Origin: Haloplanus litoreus
Lineage (GTDB): Archaea; Halobacteriota; Halobacteria; Halobacteriales; Haloferacaceae
Assembly (NCBI RefSeq): GCF_042677945.1
Contig: NZ_JBHUDN010000026.1
Direction: 5' to 3' (one strand)
Length of the DNA stretch: 64,000 nucleotides
Under the pieces are notes generated by a model. That model was not told the DNA's origin, ran no database searches, and saw nothing but the letters and a program-made list of their open reading frames with translations. Of this stretch, positions 43,145-52,423 are shown one piece after another (positions within the stretch are counted from its first letter, which is position 1; every line of letters starts with the position of its first letter). A program made the position numbers and the translations under genes.

Positions 43145-44062
43145 ATGAGCGAGGACGCCACGCTGTCGGATCTGGACCCGGAGGCCGTCCGCTCGGCGCT
43201 CGTCGAGTGGTACGAGGCGGACCACCGCGAGTTTCCGTGGCGGCGGACGACCGACCCCTACGAGATTCTCGTCTCGGAGGTGATGAGCCAGCAGACCCAA
43301 CTCGACCGCGTCGTCGACGCCTGGGCGGCCTTCCTCGACCGGTGGCCGACGGTCGACGCCCTCGCGGCCGCCGACCGGAGCGACGTGGTCGCGTTCTGGT
43401 CCGATCAGCGCCTCGGCTACAACAATCGCGCGCGCTACCTCCACGAGGCCGCCGGCCAGGTCGTCGACGACTTCGACGGCGAGTGGCCCCGGACGCCGGC
43501 GGACCTGCAGGAGCTCATGGGCGTCGGTCCCTACACCGCCAACGCCGTCGCCAGTTTCGCGTTCGACGCCGGCGACGCCGTCGTCGACACCAACGTCAAG
43601 CGGGTGTTGTACCGCGCCTTCGGCCTCGACGACGACGATACGGCCTTCGAGGCGGTCGCCAGCGAACTGATGCCCGCCGGCGAGTCCCGCGTCTGGAACA
43701 ACGCGATCATGGAACTCGGCGGCGTGGCCTGTCAGCAACGACCCCGGTGTGACGAGGCGGGCTGTCCGTGGCGGGAGTGGTGTCACGCCTACGAGACGGG
43801 TGATTTCACCGCGCCCGACGTGCCGACGCAACCCGAGTTCGAGGGCAGTCGTCGGCAGTTCCGCGGGCGGGTCGTCCGGATCCTCGGCGAGTACGACGAA
43901 CTGACGCTGGACGAACTCGGACCGCGGATTCGCGTGGATTACGCGCCCGACGGTGAGTACGGTCGGGAATGGCTCCGCGGCCTCCTCTCCGACCTCGCCG
44001 ACGACGGCCTGATCGACGTCGAGGACCGCGACGGGACGGCCGTCACCCGTCTTCGGGAGTAG
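43145..44062 (+). CDS. mutY: A/G-specific adenine glycosylase MutY
   Basis: 305 aa from the ATG at 43145. HhH-GPD core with the catalytic Glu45 in LVSEVMSQQTQLDRV, the hairpin LMGVGPYTANAVASFAF and Asp148 in VVDTNVKRVLYRAFG. Four cysteines (196, 202, 207 and 213) form the iron-sulfur cluster, with spacing C-x5-C-x4-C-x5-C rather than the common C-x6-C-x2-C-x5-C. It removes adenine opposite 8-oxoguanine. The C-terminal 90 residues replace the bacterial NUDIX-like domain with a short winged-helix-like end. Confidence 0.94.
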   Translation: MSEDATLSDLDPEAVRSALVEWYEADHREFPWRRTTDPYEILVSEVMSQQTQLDRVVDAWAAFLDRWPTVDALAAADRSDVVAFWSDQRLGYNNRARYLHEAAGQVVDDFDGEWPRTPADLQELMGVGPYTANAVASFAFDAGDAVVDTNVKRVLYRAFGLDDDDTAFEAVASELMPAGESRVWNNAIMELGGVACQQRPRCDEAGCPWREWCHAYETGDFTAPDVPTQPEFEGSRRQFRGRVVRILGEYDELTLDELGPRIRVDYAPDGEYGREWLRGLLSDLADDGLIDVEDRDGTAVTRLRE

Positions 44063-44117
44063 GGCATCGAGCCGACGCCCGTGCGGACCGAAACGACCTT
44101 GGTATTTGGCAACGTAC

Positions 44118-44134
44118 ACCAATGAGGTGTTGGT
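44118..44134. promoter_or_regulatory. Inverted repeat at the DUF1326 gene start
   Basis: accaa-N7-ttggt, ending 4 bp before the ATG at 44138. A second arm ttgg at 44106 pairs with ccaa at 44119 across nine bases. It overlaps the expected transcription start, where a repressor dimer would act. The arms are short, so this is tentative. Confidence 0.35.
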
Positions 44135-44137
44135 ACA

Positions 44138-44749
44138 ATGACTAGTAACTGGGCCATCGCGGGCGACTACGTGGAAGCGTGCAACTGCGACGTCGCCTGC
44201 CAGTGTATCTGGATGGAAGCGCCCGACGACGGTGCCTGTACGGCCTCGCTCGCCTGGCACATCCGGGAGGGTGAGTACGGCGCCGTCGACCTGAGCGACC
44301 TCTCGGTTGCGATGCTGATTTCGAGCGAAGACGGTGTCATGTTCGCGCCGGGCACCGGGTGGGACGTGGTGCTCGTGACCGACGAGACGGCGACCGACGA
44401 GCAACGGGCCGCCCTCGAGGACATCTTCTTCGGCCGAGCCGGGGGCATCTGGGCGGCCGTCGCCGACTCCCACGTCGAGAGCGCCGAGGCGGTCACGGCG
44501 CCCATCTCGTTCTCTCGGGAGGGTGCCGACGTCTCCGTCTCGGTCGGTGACGTCGCCACCATGGAGGTCACCGGTGCCCCGGGGTTCAACGGCGAACTCG
44601 GACGGATTTCACCGCACCCGCTCACGAAGAGCCAGGAGATGACCGTCGGCAAGTCGACGGCGGCGTCCGTCTCGTACGGTGACGGCTTCGGCTGGGATCT
44701 CTCCGGGAACAACGCGTATCTGGGCGACTTCGAACTCGCCAGTGCTTGA
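44138..44749 (+). CDS. DUF1326 domain protein
   Basis: 203 aa. The N-terminal cysteine cluster EACNCDVACQCIWMEAP is the family hallmark and suggests metal binding. A beta-rich body follows (DGVMFAPGTGWDVVLVTDE, SVSVGDVATMEVTGAPG) and a C-terminal SYGDGFGWDLSGNNAYLG. No function is proven for DUF1326. It forms an operon with the DUF2182 gene 16 bp downstream, a pairing that recurs in many genomes. Confidence 0.88.
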   Translation: MTSNWAIAGDYVEACNCDVACQCIWMEAPDDGACTASLAWHIREGEYGAVDLSDLSVAMLISSEDGVMFAPGTGWDVVLVTDETATDEQRAALEDIFFGRAGGIWAAVADSHVESAEAVTAPISFSREGADVSVSVGDVATMEVTGAPGFNGELGRISPHPLTKSQEMTVGKSTAASVSYGDGFGWDLSGNNAYLGDFELASA

Positions 44750-44765
44750 GCGCCCGGACAGGCCC

Positions 44766-45551
44766 ATGCGAACGTCGGTTCCCGGGCGGTTCGACCCACG
44801 CCGACTGCCTGCCGTCGCGCTCGTGACCTACGGCGCCGCGCTCCTCGCGTGGGTGGCCGTCGTCTCGCGGTGGCTCCCGATGCCCGGGTCGGCACCGGGA
44901 CTCCGCATGTCCGATCCCGGGGCGCCGGAAGCGATGGCGCTCTCGAACGGGCTCGTCGGTATCGGACTCTATCTGGCCATGTGGGGCGTGATGATGGTCG
45001 CGATGATGTATCCGTCGTCGGTACCGCTCTTTCGGATGTACTACAAGACGCTCGACGGGACGACGAGTGCGGGGAAGGGTGCGCGTGTGGCCGCCTTCAT
45101 GGCGACGTACGCGCTCGTCTGGACGGCCACCGGCGTCGTCCCCCTCCTCGTGAATCACGTCCTCCCGATCGCGGCGGTCGCGGGCGAGAACCGCTCGCTC
45201 CTGTTCGGCGTGACACTGGCGTTGCTGGCCGTCTATCAGCTTTCGCCCTACAAACGTCGGTGTCTGAACTACTGCCGGACGCCCCTCGGGTTCCTGATGG
45301 AGTATCACGAACCGGGGGTTCGTGGCGCGGCCAGGACGAGCCTCAGATTCGCCGTCTTCTGTGTCGGCTGCTGCTGGGCGCTGTTCGCCGTCATGGTGGT
45401 CGTCGGCTCGATGAACCTCCTCTGGATGGCCGTTCTCACGGTCGTCCTCTCGCTGGAACGGGTGGTCGGCTGGGGTGACCGACTGGCGACCGGTGTCGGC
45501 GTCGCCGCGGGCGTCGGGAGCGGCGCTTTCCTGCTCCTCGCCGTCCTGTGA
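44766..45551 (+). CDS. DUF2182 metal-binding membrane protein
   Basis: 261 aa from the ATG at 44766. Seven or so helices with the family motif LAMWGVMMVAMMYPSSVPL and FAVFCVGCCWALFAVMVVVGSMN, rich in Met and Cys, plus SPYKRRCLNYCRTPLGFL. Such residues suggest copper or other soft-metal handling (inference). It is second in the DUF1326-DUF2182 operon. Confidence 0.88.
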   Translation: MRTSVPGRFDPRRLPAVALVTYGAALLAWVAVVSRWLPMPGSAPGLRMSDPGAPEAMALSNGLVGIGLYLAMWGVMMVAMMYPSSVPLFRMYYKTLDGTTSAGKGARVAAFMATYALVWTATGVVPLLVNHVLPIAAVAGENRSLLFGVTLALLAVYQLSPYKRRCLNYCRTPLGFLMEYHEPGVRGAARTSLRFAVFCVGCCWALFAVMVVVGSMNLLWMAVLTVVLSLERVVGWGDRLATGVGVAAGVGSGAFLLLAVL

Positions 45552-45596
45552 GCGCCGCTCCGACGCCGTCGAGACCCTCCCGGCCACCGTCGCAGG

Positions 45597-45779
45597 TACC
45601 GAGAGCGACCAGAGCACCCCTCCGACACCCCGCTCGTGGTGGAGGACGACGACGGCAACTTCCTCGTCGATCCGGAGCCGAAGGATACCCTCGACGTCCC
45701 CACGCGAAACATCGACCAGACGCGCCAGGACGTGACGGCCGAACTCTCGACGGAAGGGGCGGAACCGCTCTCGGCCTAG
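45597..45779 (+). other. Unassigned open frame, possible gene tail
   Basis: Frame reading PLVVEDDDGNFLVDPEPKD, VPTRNIDQTRQDVTAEL to a stop at 45777. It has haloarchaeal-style composition but no start or domain, and it follows the DUF2182 stop directly. It may be the end of a truncated gene; the minus-strand lipoprotein overlaps its last 4 bp. Confidence 0.3.
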
Positions 45780-46555
45780 CGCTCCGGCGACGGGTAGTTC
45801 CCGCGGCCCACTTCGGTCGTCCCGTTCGCGACGATCCACTCGTCTCGCGGTCCGGTGACGGCGAACCGGACGCGGTCGCTGTAGCTGTTGCCGGTCCACC
45901 CGCCGGCGAACCACTCGTTCGACCCGGTGAACGAGACGCTCCCCGAGACCCGCGCCGACTCGGCCGACTCGTAGGAGAGGTAGACGGGGGCGCGGTAGTC
46001 GAAACACGCCGTCTCGTCCCGATAGGGGGCCCGGCAATCCGTCAGCTCGCGCGTCGCGGCAGGGAAGAACGTCGGCGACTCGCCGACCGGTGCCCGCGTC
46101 TCGATGGGGTACGTGGCCGTCCGCGTGACGCTCACCGACACCGTCCGCCCCTCCCGTTTGTGGTGATCGGGGTTCGAGGGGTCGTACGCCGACTCGTTGA
46201 TCTCCTCGCGCCGACCGAGGCCGTCCTCCTCGACGAACCGAAAGTAGCGCGTCTCGACGACGAACTCCGCGGCGGTGAGTTCGAGCATCGGCCCGTACTC
46301 CGTCTCGACTACCGCCGCGTCGAACCCCTCGACGGTGCCGTTCGGCGCCACGGCGTTCGCCTCGACGACCGGGTCGCCGTCGACCTGCGGGAGCGGGACA
46401 CGAACCGTCACGTCCTCCAGCGTTCCCGTCGCGTCGACGCCCACGCTGTAGTCGTAGGTGCTGGTGTAGCTGTCGGGGTTCGGTGCGAGGAAGGAACACC
46501 CGGCGGTGAGCGTGAGGGCGGCGAGCAGGACGGCGAGGAGGTACTGTCGGGACAT
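45776..46555 (-). CDS. Hypothetical lipoprotein
   Basis: 259 aa. Signal MSRQYLLAVLLAALTLTAG with lipobox TAGC and Cys20. The mature protein is beta-rich (VTVRVPLPQVDGDPVVEAN, VSGSVSFTGSNEWFAGGW) and acidic, as expected for an outward-facing haloarchaeal lipoprotein. Two cysteines (in ELTDCRAP and TACFDYR) could form a disulfide. No family recognised. Confidence 0.8.
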   Translation of the reverse strand: MSRQYLLAVLLAALTLTAGCSFLAPNPDSYTSTYDYSVGVDATGTLEDVTVRVPLPQVDGDPVVEANAVAPNGTVEGFDAAVVETEYGPMLELTAAEFVVETRYFRFVEEDGLGRREEINESAYDPSNPDHHKREGRTVSVSVTRTATYPIETRAPVGESPTFFPAATRELTDCRAPYRDETACFDYRAPVYLSYESAESARVSGSVSFTGSNEWFAGGWTGNSYSDRVRFAVTGPRDEWIVANGTTEVGRGNYPSPER

Positions 46556-46757
46556 GATCGAACGGCCGGTTTCTCAATTCTCGACAACGAACCAACAAAA
46601 CGGTTCCGGGTGGTGTCTCGGTGCCCACTTTTCCCGCCACCGATCGGTACTAGTCCCGTGGTAGCACCCTCCATAATAAACCCTGTCGCCGGTGCGTCCT
46701 CGCAATCTCCGTCGGAGCGCGAATAGTTAACAATCAGAACGATCCATTAGGACACGT

Positions 46758-47540
46758 ATGTCCGAAACGACCCAGCGGCTGGAACCACTGGACCCGCGAC
46801 CCCTCGACGGGCGGACCTGCGTCGTCACCGGAGCGTCACGGGGGATCGGACGGGAAATCGCCTTCGAACTCGCGCGCTGTGGGGGAGAAGTCGTCGTGAA
46901 CTACCGTAGCTCCGACGCCGAGGCGCGGGCGGTCGAAGAACGGATCGAGGCGGCCGGCGAGACGGCGATGTGTGCACAGGGCGACGTCTCCGATCCGGCG
47001 GAAGTCGAGCAGATGGCCGCGACGGTCCACGACGAACTCGGATCGGTCGACGTCCTCGTCAACAACGCCGGTATCACCATCGACCGGAAGTTCGAGAACA
47101 TGAGCCACGAGGACTGGCAGCGGGTCATCGACGTCAACCTCGGCGGGACGTTCAACTGTACCAAGGCCTTCTTCGAGGACATCCGGTCGGCCGACCACGG
47201 CCGTCTCATCAACATCTCCAGCGTCGTCGGTCAGCAGGGGAACTACGGTCAGGCCAACTACGCCACCTCCAAGGGTGGCCTGTTCGCGTTCACGCGCACC
47301 CTCGCGCTCGAACTCGCGGCCCACGGCTCGACGGCCAACTGCGTCGCCCCCGGCTTCGTCAAGACGGACATGCTGGAGAAGGTGCCTGAACGCGTCCAGA
47401 ACCGGATCAGGGAGAAGATTCCGCTCGACCGGTTCGCCGACCCCGAGGACATCGTCGGGATGGTCCGGTTCCTAGCCAGCGACCACGCGAGCTACATGAC
47501 CGGGCAGGTTCTCGGCGTCAACGGCGGCCTGGAGTGGTGA
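46758..47540 (+). CDS. 3-oxoacyl/acetoacetyl-CoA reductase (FabG/PhaB-like SDR)
   Basis: 260 aa. Classical SDR: VVTGASRGIGREIAFELA, LVNNAGITIDRKF, ISSVVGQQGNYGQANYATSK (Ser, Tyr, Lys) and a C-terminal ASYMTGQVLGVNGGLEW. The GNYGQANYATSKGG segment and the ending are characteristic of FabG and PhaB. In haloarchaea such enzymes serve polyhydroxyalkanoate synthesis as NADPH-dependent acetoacetyl-CoA reductases, since bacterial-type fatty-acid synthesis is lacking. A phaC gene is not in this window, so PHA versus another role is open. Confidence 0.9.
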   Translation: MSETTQRLEPLDPRPLDGRTCVVTGASRGIGREIAFELARCGGEVVVNYRSSDAEARAVEERIEAAGETAMCAQGDVSDPAEVEQMAATVHDELGSVDVLVNNAGITIDRKFENMSHEDWQRVIDVNLGGTFNCTKAFFEDIRSADHGRLINISSVVGQQGNYGQANYATSKGGLFAFTRTLALELAAHGSTANCVAPGFVKTDMLEKVPERVQNRIREKIPLDRFADPEDIVGMVRFLASDHASYMTGQVLGVNGGLEW

Positions 47541-47577
47541 GCGGTCAAACCGTGGGACGGTTGCCCGTGGCGGTCGC

Positions 47578-47889
47578 GTCGGGGCCACGGCCACCGTCGC
47601 CGTGATTCCCGGCAGTCTGCGGGCGGGGAGTTACACGCGGGTCGCGTTCGTCCGCGCCCTCGACGCGTGGGTCCTCCACCAGGCGGCCGTTCCCCACACG
47701 TCGGCGGCGTTCGAGGTAAGCGAGGAACGGCGTCCCTCGGATGGGGTCGGTGACACCGGAAACGTCGAACTCCACGACGGCGACGGCCTCGAGGCCCGGG
47801 TAGCGACGCTTGGCCGCCGAGTCGTCGAGTACGCCGCCATCGACTCCGAGCCGGCGACCTTCGAGTGCGACCGGAACGTCGGGGGCTGA
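47578..47889 (+). pseudogene. NADPH-dependent FMN reductase family gene with a large internal deletion
   Basis: The frame reads VAVIPGSLRAGSYTRVAF then RALDAWVLHQAAVPHTSAAF, VATLGRRVVEYAAIDS. GSLR-x-GS-x-TR is the N-terminal FMN phosphate loop of this flavodoxin-like family, while the segment from AWVLHQAAVPHTSAAF to the end matches the C-terminal third. The roughly 100 residues between them, including the flavin-ring site, are gone, apparently by a deletion at the repeated ALDAW-like sequence. The start is a GTG at about 47602; an upstream in-frame stretch lacks a start codon. Probably non-functional. Confidence 0.65.
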
Positions 47890-47969
47890 GCGTGTCGGCC
47901 GACGGATGCCGCGGGCGGCGCCGCTGAGAGACCAGAACCCCTTTGCCGACCGCCGCCGGAGGCACACTC

Positions 47970-48563
47970 GTGACGACGTGGGTCGAGAATCCCCGCGGTG
48001 GGCGGGACCGCGGGCCGCGCGGTATCGCCCGCGCGTGGGTCGAAGTCGTGGTGCGCCCCCGGCGCTTCTTCAGCCACGGGGTGGCGCCCGGCGATCAGGC
48101 GCCCGGACTCGTCTTCGCCGTCGTGATGGCCGTGGCCTACACCCTCGGTCTCGCGCTCTTCGATCCGGTTCGCTTTCCGGCGACCGGGGCACTCCGTGCG
48201 GCCGTGGTCGTCCTCCTGGTTGCGTTGCTGATCGCCCCGGCCGTGTTGCACCTGCTGGCGGCGCTCCAGACGCTCACGCTGATGGTGACGGTCCGTGACC
48301 GCGCCGGCGTGAGCGAGACGGTACAGATCATCGCCTACGCGACGGCACCCTGCCCGCTGGCTGCCGTTCCGATTCCCGGACTCCGGGTGGTCTGTTGTCT
48401 CTACGGCGCGGCGCTGTTGGTCGTCGGCATCGGTGTCGTCCACGGTACGACGACGGGGCGGGCGACCCTCGCCGCGGCGCTCCCCGCCACGCTCCTCTTC
48501 GGGTACGGATTCGGCGGGGTCGACGCGCTCCTGGCCCTGTTGCGGGCGTGGTACATCATCTGA
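47970..48563 (+). CDS. Yip1 domain membrane protein
   Basis: 197 aa from a GTG at 47970; an in-frame start at 47943 is possible. The start VENPRGGRDRGPRGIARAW, VEVVVRPRRFFSHGVAPGD matches the Yip1-family cytoplasmic head. Five membrane helices follow with LLAALQTLTLMVTVRDRAG and YATAPCPLAAVPIPGL. Haloarchaeal Yip1 proteins are of unknown function. It is the gene just before the recJ-like gene, same strand. Confidence 0.82.
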   Translation: MTTWVENPRGGRDRGPRGIARAWVEVVVRPRRFFSHGVAPGDQAPGLVFAVVMAVAYTLGLALFDPVRFPATGALRAAVVVLLVALLIAPAVLHLLAALQTLTLMVTVRDRAGVSETVQIIAYATAPCPLAAVPIPGLRVVCCLYGAALLVVGIGVVHGTTTGRATLAAALPATLLFGYGFGGVDALLALLRAWYII

Positions 48564-48616
48564 CTGACCGAGTCGTTTCGACAATCGTTTTAGGTTGCGG
48601 CTGTTCGACTCCCTCA

Positions 48617-50671
48617 ATGGATTGGATCACCCACGAAGAGGACGTTTGGTTTGATTTCCGCGGTTCCACTCCGGACCAACTGGTCTCGGGACGATACTAC
48701 AAGGGGACGGTCGACGGCTTCGCCGACTTCGGCGTGTTCGTCGACCTCTCCCCCGGCGTGACCGGCCTGCTCCACCGGAGCGAGCTCGACCGTCGCCTCG
48801 AGAGCCTCGACTGGGAACCGGGCGACACCGTGTTCGTCCAGGTGAAGAACGTCCGTGACAACGGCAACGTCGACCTCGCGTGGTCGAAACGCCAGTCCGG
48901 CAGCGAGTTCCGCGGGGCACAGGTTCACGACCCCGAGGGCGACGCCGACGGCGAACCCATCGACGACTCGGCCGACGAAGCGGCCGACGAACCCTCCGGC
49001 CCGGTCAGGACGACGCCCACGCCCCGCGACGACGAGGCATCGGACGACGGTGACGCGGCCGAGGAGCCGACCGACGACGCGGCCGGCGAAGCACCCGAGT
49101 CGGTCGACGAGGCCGATGACTCGTCGACCGGCCCCGAGACGAACGGGCGCGACGCCGTCGAGACGACCCCCGCTGAACGCGTCGACGTCGCGTCGCTCTC
49201 GGATCGCGTCGGCGCGACGGTTCGCCTCGAAGGCGAAATCGTCAGCGTCCGCCAGACCAGCGGTCCGACGGTGTTCGAACTACGCGACGGCACGGGCGTC
49301 GTCGACTGTGCGGCCTTCGTCGAGGCGGGCGTTCGCGCCTACCCCGAAGTCGAAGTCGGCACCGTCGTCCGTCTGGACGGCGAAGTCGAGGAACGCTACG
49401 ACGAACTCCAGGTGGAGACCGAGGACCTCACCGTCCTGACCGACGACGAGGCGGCGACGGTCGAGGAGCGCCTCGCCGACGCACTGACCGCCGAGGCTCG
49501 TCCCGAGACGGTGCCGGCCCTGGTCGACCACGACGCCCTCGACGCCGTCGAGGAGCCCCTGCGCGACGCGGCCGAGACGATCCGACGCGCACTCCTCGAA
49601 TCCCGCCCCGTGGTGGTCCGTCACGCGGCGACGGCCGACGGCTACGTCGCCGGCGCGGCAATCGAGCGCGCGGTCCTGCCACGGATTCGCGAGGAACACG
49701 CCGCCGCCGACGCCGAGTACCACTACTTCACCCGCCGGCCGCTGGAGGGCTCCGTCTACGACATGGACGACGCCACGAACGACGTGACGCGGATGCTCCA
49801 GGACCGCGACCGACACGACGAGAAGCTTCCGCTGGTCCTGCTGGTCGGCACCGGCAGCACGGTCGAGTCTAGCGACGGTCTGGGACTGCTCGGCATCTAC
49901 GGTGCGCGCCGCGTCGTCGTCGACGCGGAGGTGGCCGACGCCGCCGTCGCCGACGACTGCGAGGCCATCGTCAACCCCGGTCTGGCCGGCGCGTCCGCCA
50001 CCGACCTCTCGACGGGCACGCTCGCGGCCACCCTCGCCGCGACGGTCACTCCCGACGTGACCGACGACCTCTCGCACCTGCCCGCAATCTCCTACTGGGA
50101 CGATGCACCCGAGAGCGTCGTTTCCCTCGCCGCCGAGGCGGGATACGACGCCGACCGCACGCGAGAACTCCGCGAGGCCATCGCGCTGGAGGCGTACTAC
50201 CAGTCCTACGAGGACAAGCGCGAACTGATCACGGACCTGCTGTTCGACGACGCCGGCGGCCTCGCCGGCCACATCAGCGAACAGTTCCGCCAGAAACTCG
50301 ACGCCGAAGTCGACACCGCCACGGCCAACCTCGACCGACGCGAGGAGGGCACCACCACGGTGGACGTCCTCGACACCGACGCCTACACCCACCGCTTCGA
50401 CTTCCCGCCGACGGGCCTGCTGCTCGACGAACTCCACCGCCGCCGGAGCGAGGAAGGCACGCACCTGACCGTCGGCGTCGGCACGGACGAACTCTACCTG
50501 CGGAGCGACGTCGACGTCGACGTGCGCGGCGTCGCCAGTGACGCCGCGGAGCGGGCCGCCGACGCCGGTATCACCGCCGCCAGCGTTCGTGACGGCCGCA
50601 TCGAGTTCCTCTCGGGTCGCCGCGACGCCGCCGTCGACGCCGTCGTCGACGCGGCGGTCGACCGGCTCTAA
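48617..50671 (+). CDS. RecJ-like DHH protein with S1 and OB domains
   Basis: 684 aa from the ATG at 48617; codons upstream belong to the Yip1 gene in another frame. An S1 RNA-binding domain (residues about 20-95: YYKGTVDGFADFGVFVDLSP) is followed by an acidic linker of about 90 residues and an OB-fold (TVRLEGEIVSVRQTSGPTVF). A DHH-type phosphoesterase core follows, with VVRHAATADGYVAGAAIE, YMDDATNDVTRML-like acid cluster and VVDAEVADAAV. Archaeal RecJ-like proteins act as nucleases (GAN) or Cdc45-like partners of GINS. The N-terminal acidic DHH motif is weakened (ATADG), so nuclease activity is not assured. Confidence 0.88.
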   Translation: MDWITHEEDVWFDFRGSTPDQLVSGRYYKGTVDGFADFGVFVDLSPGVTGLLHRSELDRRLESLDWEPGDTVFVQVKNVRDNGNVDLAWSKRQSGSEFRGAQVHDPEGDADGEPIDDSADEAADEPSGPVRTTPTPRDDEASDDGDAAEEPTDDAAGEAPESVDEADDSSTGPETNGRDAVETTPAERVDVASLSDRVGATVRLEGEIVSVRQTSGPTVFELRDGTGVVDCAAFVEAGVRAYPEVEVGTVVRLDGEVEERYDELQVETEDLTVLTDDEAATVEERLADALTAEARPETVPALVDHDALDAVEEPLRDAAETIRRALLESRPVVVRHAATADGYVAGAAIERAVLPRIREEHAAADAEYHYFTRRPLEGSVYDMDDATNDVTRMLQDRDRHDEKLPLVLLVGTGSTVESSDGLGLLGIYGARRVVVDAEVADAAVADDCEAIVNPGLAGASATDLSTGTLAATLAATVTPDVTDDLSHLPAISYWDDAPESVVSLAAEAGYDADRTRELREAIALEAYYQSYEDKRELITDLLFDDAGGLAGHISEQFRQKLDAEVDTATANLDRREEGTTTVDVLDTDAYTHRFDFPPTGLLLDELHRRRSEEGTHLTVGVGTDELYLRSDVDVDVRGVASDAAERAADAGITAASVRDGRIEFLSGRRDAAVDAVVDAAVDRL

Positions 50672-50719
50672 CCCGGCCGAGCGACACCCTTAACCACACG
50701 ACCCGACGACACGAGGACG

Positions 50720-52423
50720 ATGACCGTTTCCGGGGAGGGCGTAGCCGCCACGACCGACGAGGCCTTCGACCGCGTCTGCGAGGACCTCGTCCGGCAGATT
50801 CTCGACGGTGACCTGGACCGCGACGACTTGGAGTCGGCGAAACTCGACGCCTGCTCCGAACACGGCGCGTCGAAGGTGCCGAAGAACGCTCACATCCTGC
50901 AGTACGCCCCCGAGGAGCGACGCGACGAGGTGCAGGCGGTCGTTCGCCGCAAACCCGTCCGGACGGCCTCGGGTGTCTCGCCCGTCGCCATCATGACCGC
51001 GCCGCACATGTGCCCGCACGGGAAGTGTCTCTACTGTCCCGGCGGTCCCGCCTCGGAGTTCGACAGCGCCCAGAGTTACACGGGTCACGAACCCGCCGCG
51101 GCCCGGGGCGAGCAGAACGATTACGACCCCTACGGGCAGGTCACGCTCCGCCTCGAACAGCTCAGACACATCGGGCATCCGGTCGACAAGGTGGAACTCA
51201 TCCTGATGGGCGGGACGATGACCGCCCGGAGCCACGACTACCAGGAGTGGTTCGTGAAGCGGGCGCTGGAGGCGCTGAACGACTACGACACCGACGCGAC
51301 ACCGAACCCGGCCGAGGGGCGGAGCTTCGCCCCCGACCCCGAATCCGTCGAGTTCAGCTATCTGGAGGACGTAATCGCCGAGAACGAGACGGCGGACGTC
51401 CGCAACGTCGGCACGACGTTCGAGACCAAACCCGACTGGTGCGGCCCCGAACAGATCGACCGAATGCTCGAGTTGGGCGGGACGAAGGTGGAGGTGGGCG
51501 TCCAGACCACCTACGAGCGGATCAACCGCGAGATGCACCGCGGTCACGGCGTACAGGCCTCCATCGACGCCAACCGCCGACTCCGCGACGCCGCGTTCAA
51601 GGTCGGCTTCCACATGATGCCGGGACAGCCGGGGATGACCGAGGAGATGTGTCTGGAGGACTTCCGCCAGCTGTTCGCGGACCCCCGCTGGCGCCCCGAC
51701 TACCTGAAGATCTATCCGACGCTCGTCGTCCGTGGCACCCGGACCTACGACATGTGGCGCCGCGACGAGTTCGACCCGCTGGGCAACGACGAGGCCGCGG
51801 ACCTCGTCGCCGAGGTGATGGACCTGATCCCGAAGTACACCCGACTCCAGCGGGTGCAGCGGGACATTCCAGCCGACCACATCGACGCGGGCGTCTGGAA
51901 GTCGAACCTGCGCCAACTGGCCACCCAGCGGGCCGCCGAGATGGGGATCACCCCCCGCGACATCCGTGCCCGCGAGGTGGGCCACAACGACGCCGACCCG
52001 GACCCCGAGCGGATCGAACTCGACGAACTCACCTACGAGGCCGGCGGCGGCACCGAACACTTCCTCAGTTTCGAGGACCCCGAGGCGGACCTCCTGATCG
52101 GCTTCTGTCGGCTGCGTTTCCCGAACGACCCCGTTCGGCGCGAACTCGACGACGCCGCCCTCGTGCGCGAACTCCACGTCTACGGGAGCGAGGCGGGCAT
52201 CCGCGACGAGGGCGAGGGTGACGGCGAGGGCGACTGGCAACACCGCGGCTACGGTCGCCGCCTGCTCGCCCGCGCCGAGGAACTGGCCGCCGAGGCCGGC
52301 TACGACACGGTGAGTGTCATCAGTGGGATCGGCGTCCGCCGGTACTACCGGGACAAACTGGGCTACTACCAGGACGGGCCGTACGTCTCGAAGGATCTCG
52401 GTCGCCGCCCGCCCGTCCGATAG
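50720..52423 (+). CDS. elp3: Elp3 family tRNA wobble-uridine modification enzyme
   Basis: 567 aa. Radical SAM domain with the cluster motif HMCPHGKCLYCPGG (C-x4-C-x2-C, the Elp3 variant), YDPYGQVTLRLEQL, VELILMGGTMTAR and the LKIYPTLVVRGT segment. The C-terminal GNAT acetyltransferase domain has YGSEAGIRDEG, WQHRGYGRRLLARAEELA and GVRRYYRDKLGYYQDG. Elp3 adds carboxymethyl groups to U34 of tRNA anticodons, using acetyl-CoA and SAM. It is 48 bp after the RecJ-like gene. Confidence 0.97.
   Translation: MTVSGEGVAATTDEAFDRVCEDLVRQILDGDLDRDDLESAKLDACSEHGASKVPKNAHILQYAPEERRDEVQAVVRRKPVRTASGVSPVAIMTAPHMCPHGKCLYCPGGPASEFDSAQSYTGHEPAAARGEQNDYDPYGQVTLRLEQLRHIGHPVDKVELILMGGTMTARSHDYQEWFVKRALEALNDYDTDATPNPAEGRSFAPDPESVEFSYLEDVIAENETADVRNVGTTFETKPDWCGPEQIDRMLELGGTKVEVGVQTTYERINREMHRGHGVQASIDANRRLRDAAFKVGFHMMPGQPGMTEEMCLEDFRQLFADPRWRPDYLKIYPTLVVRGTRTYDMWRRDEFDPLGNDEAADLVAEVMDLIPKYTRLQRVQRDIPADHIDAGVWKSNLRQLATQRAAEMGITPRDIRAREVGHNDADPDPERIELDELTYEAGGGTEHFLSFEDPEADLLIGFCRLRFPNDPVRRELDDAALVRELHVYGSEAGIRDEGEGDGEGDWQHRGYGRRLLARAEELAAEAGYDTVSVISGIGVRRYYRDKLGYYQDGPYVSKDLGRRPPVR

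Noticed and set aside
50690..52243. A 517-residue minus-strand frame opposite elp3
   Set aside because: Shadow of Elp3, whose radical SAM and GNAT motifs are explicit.
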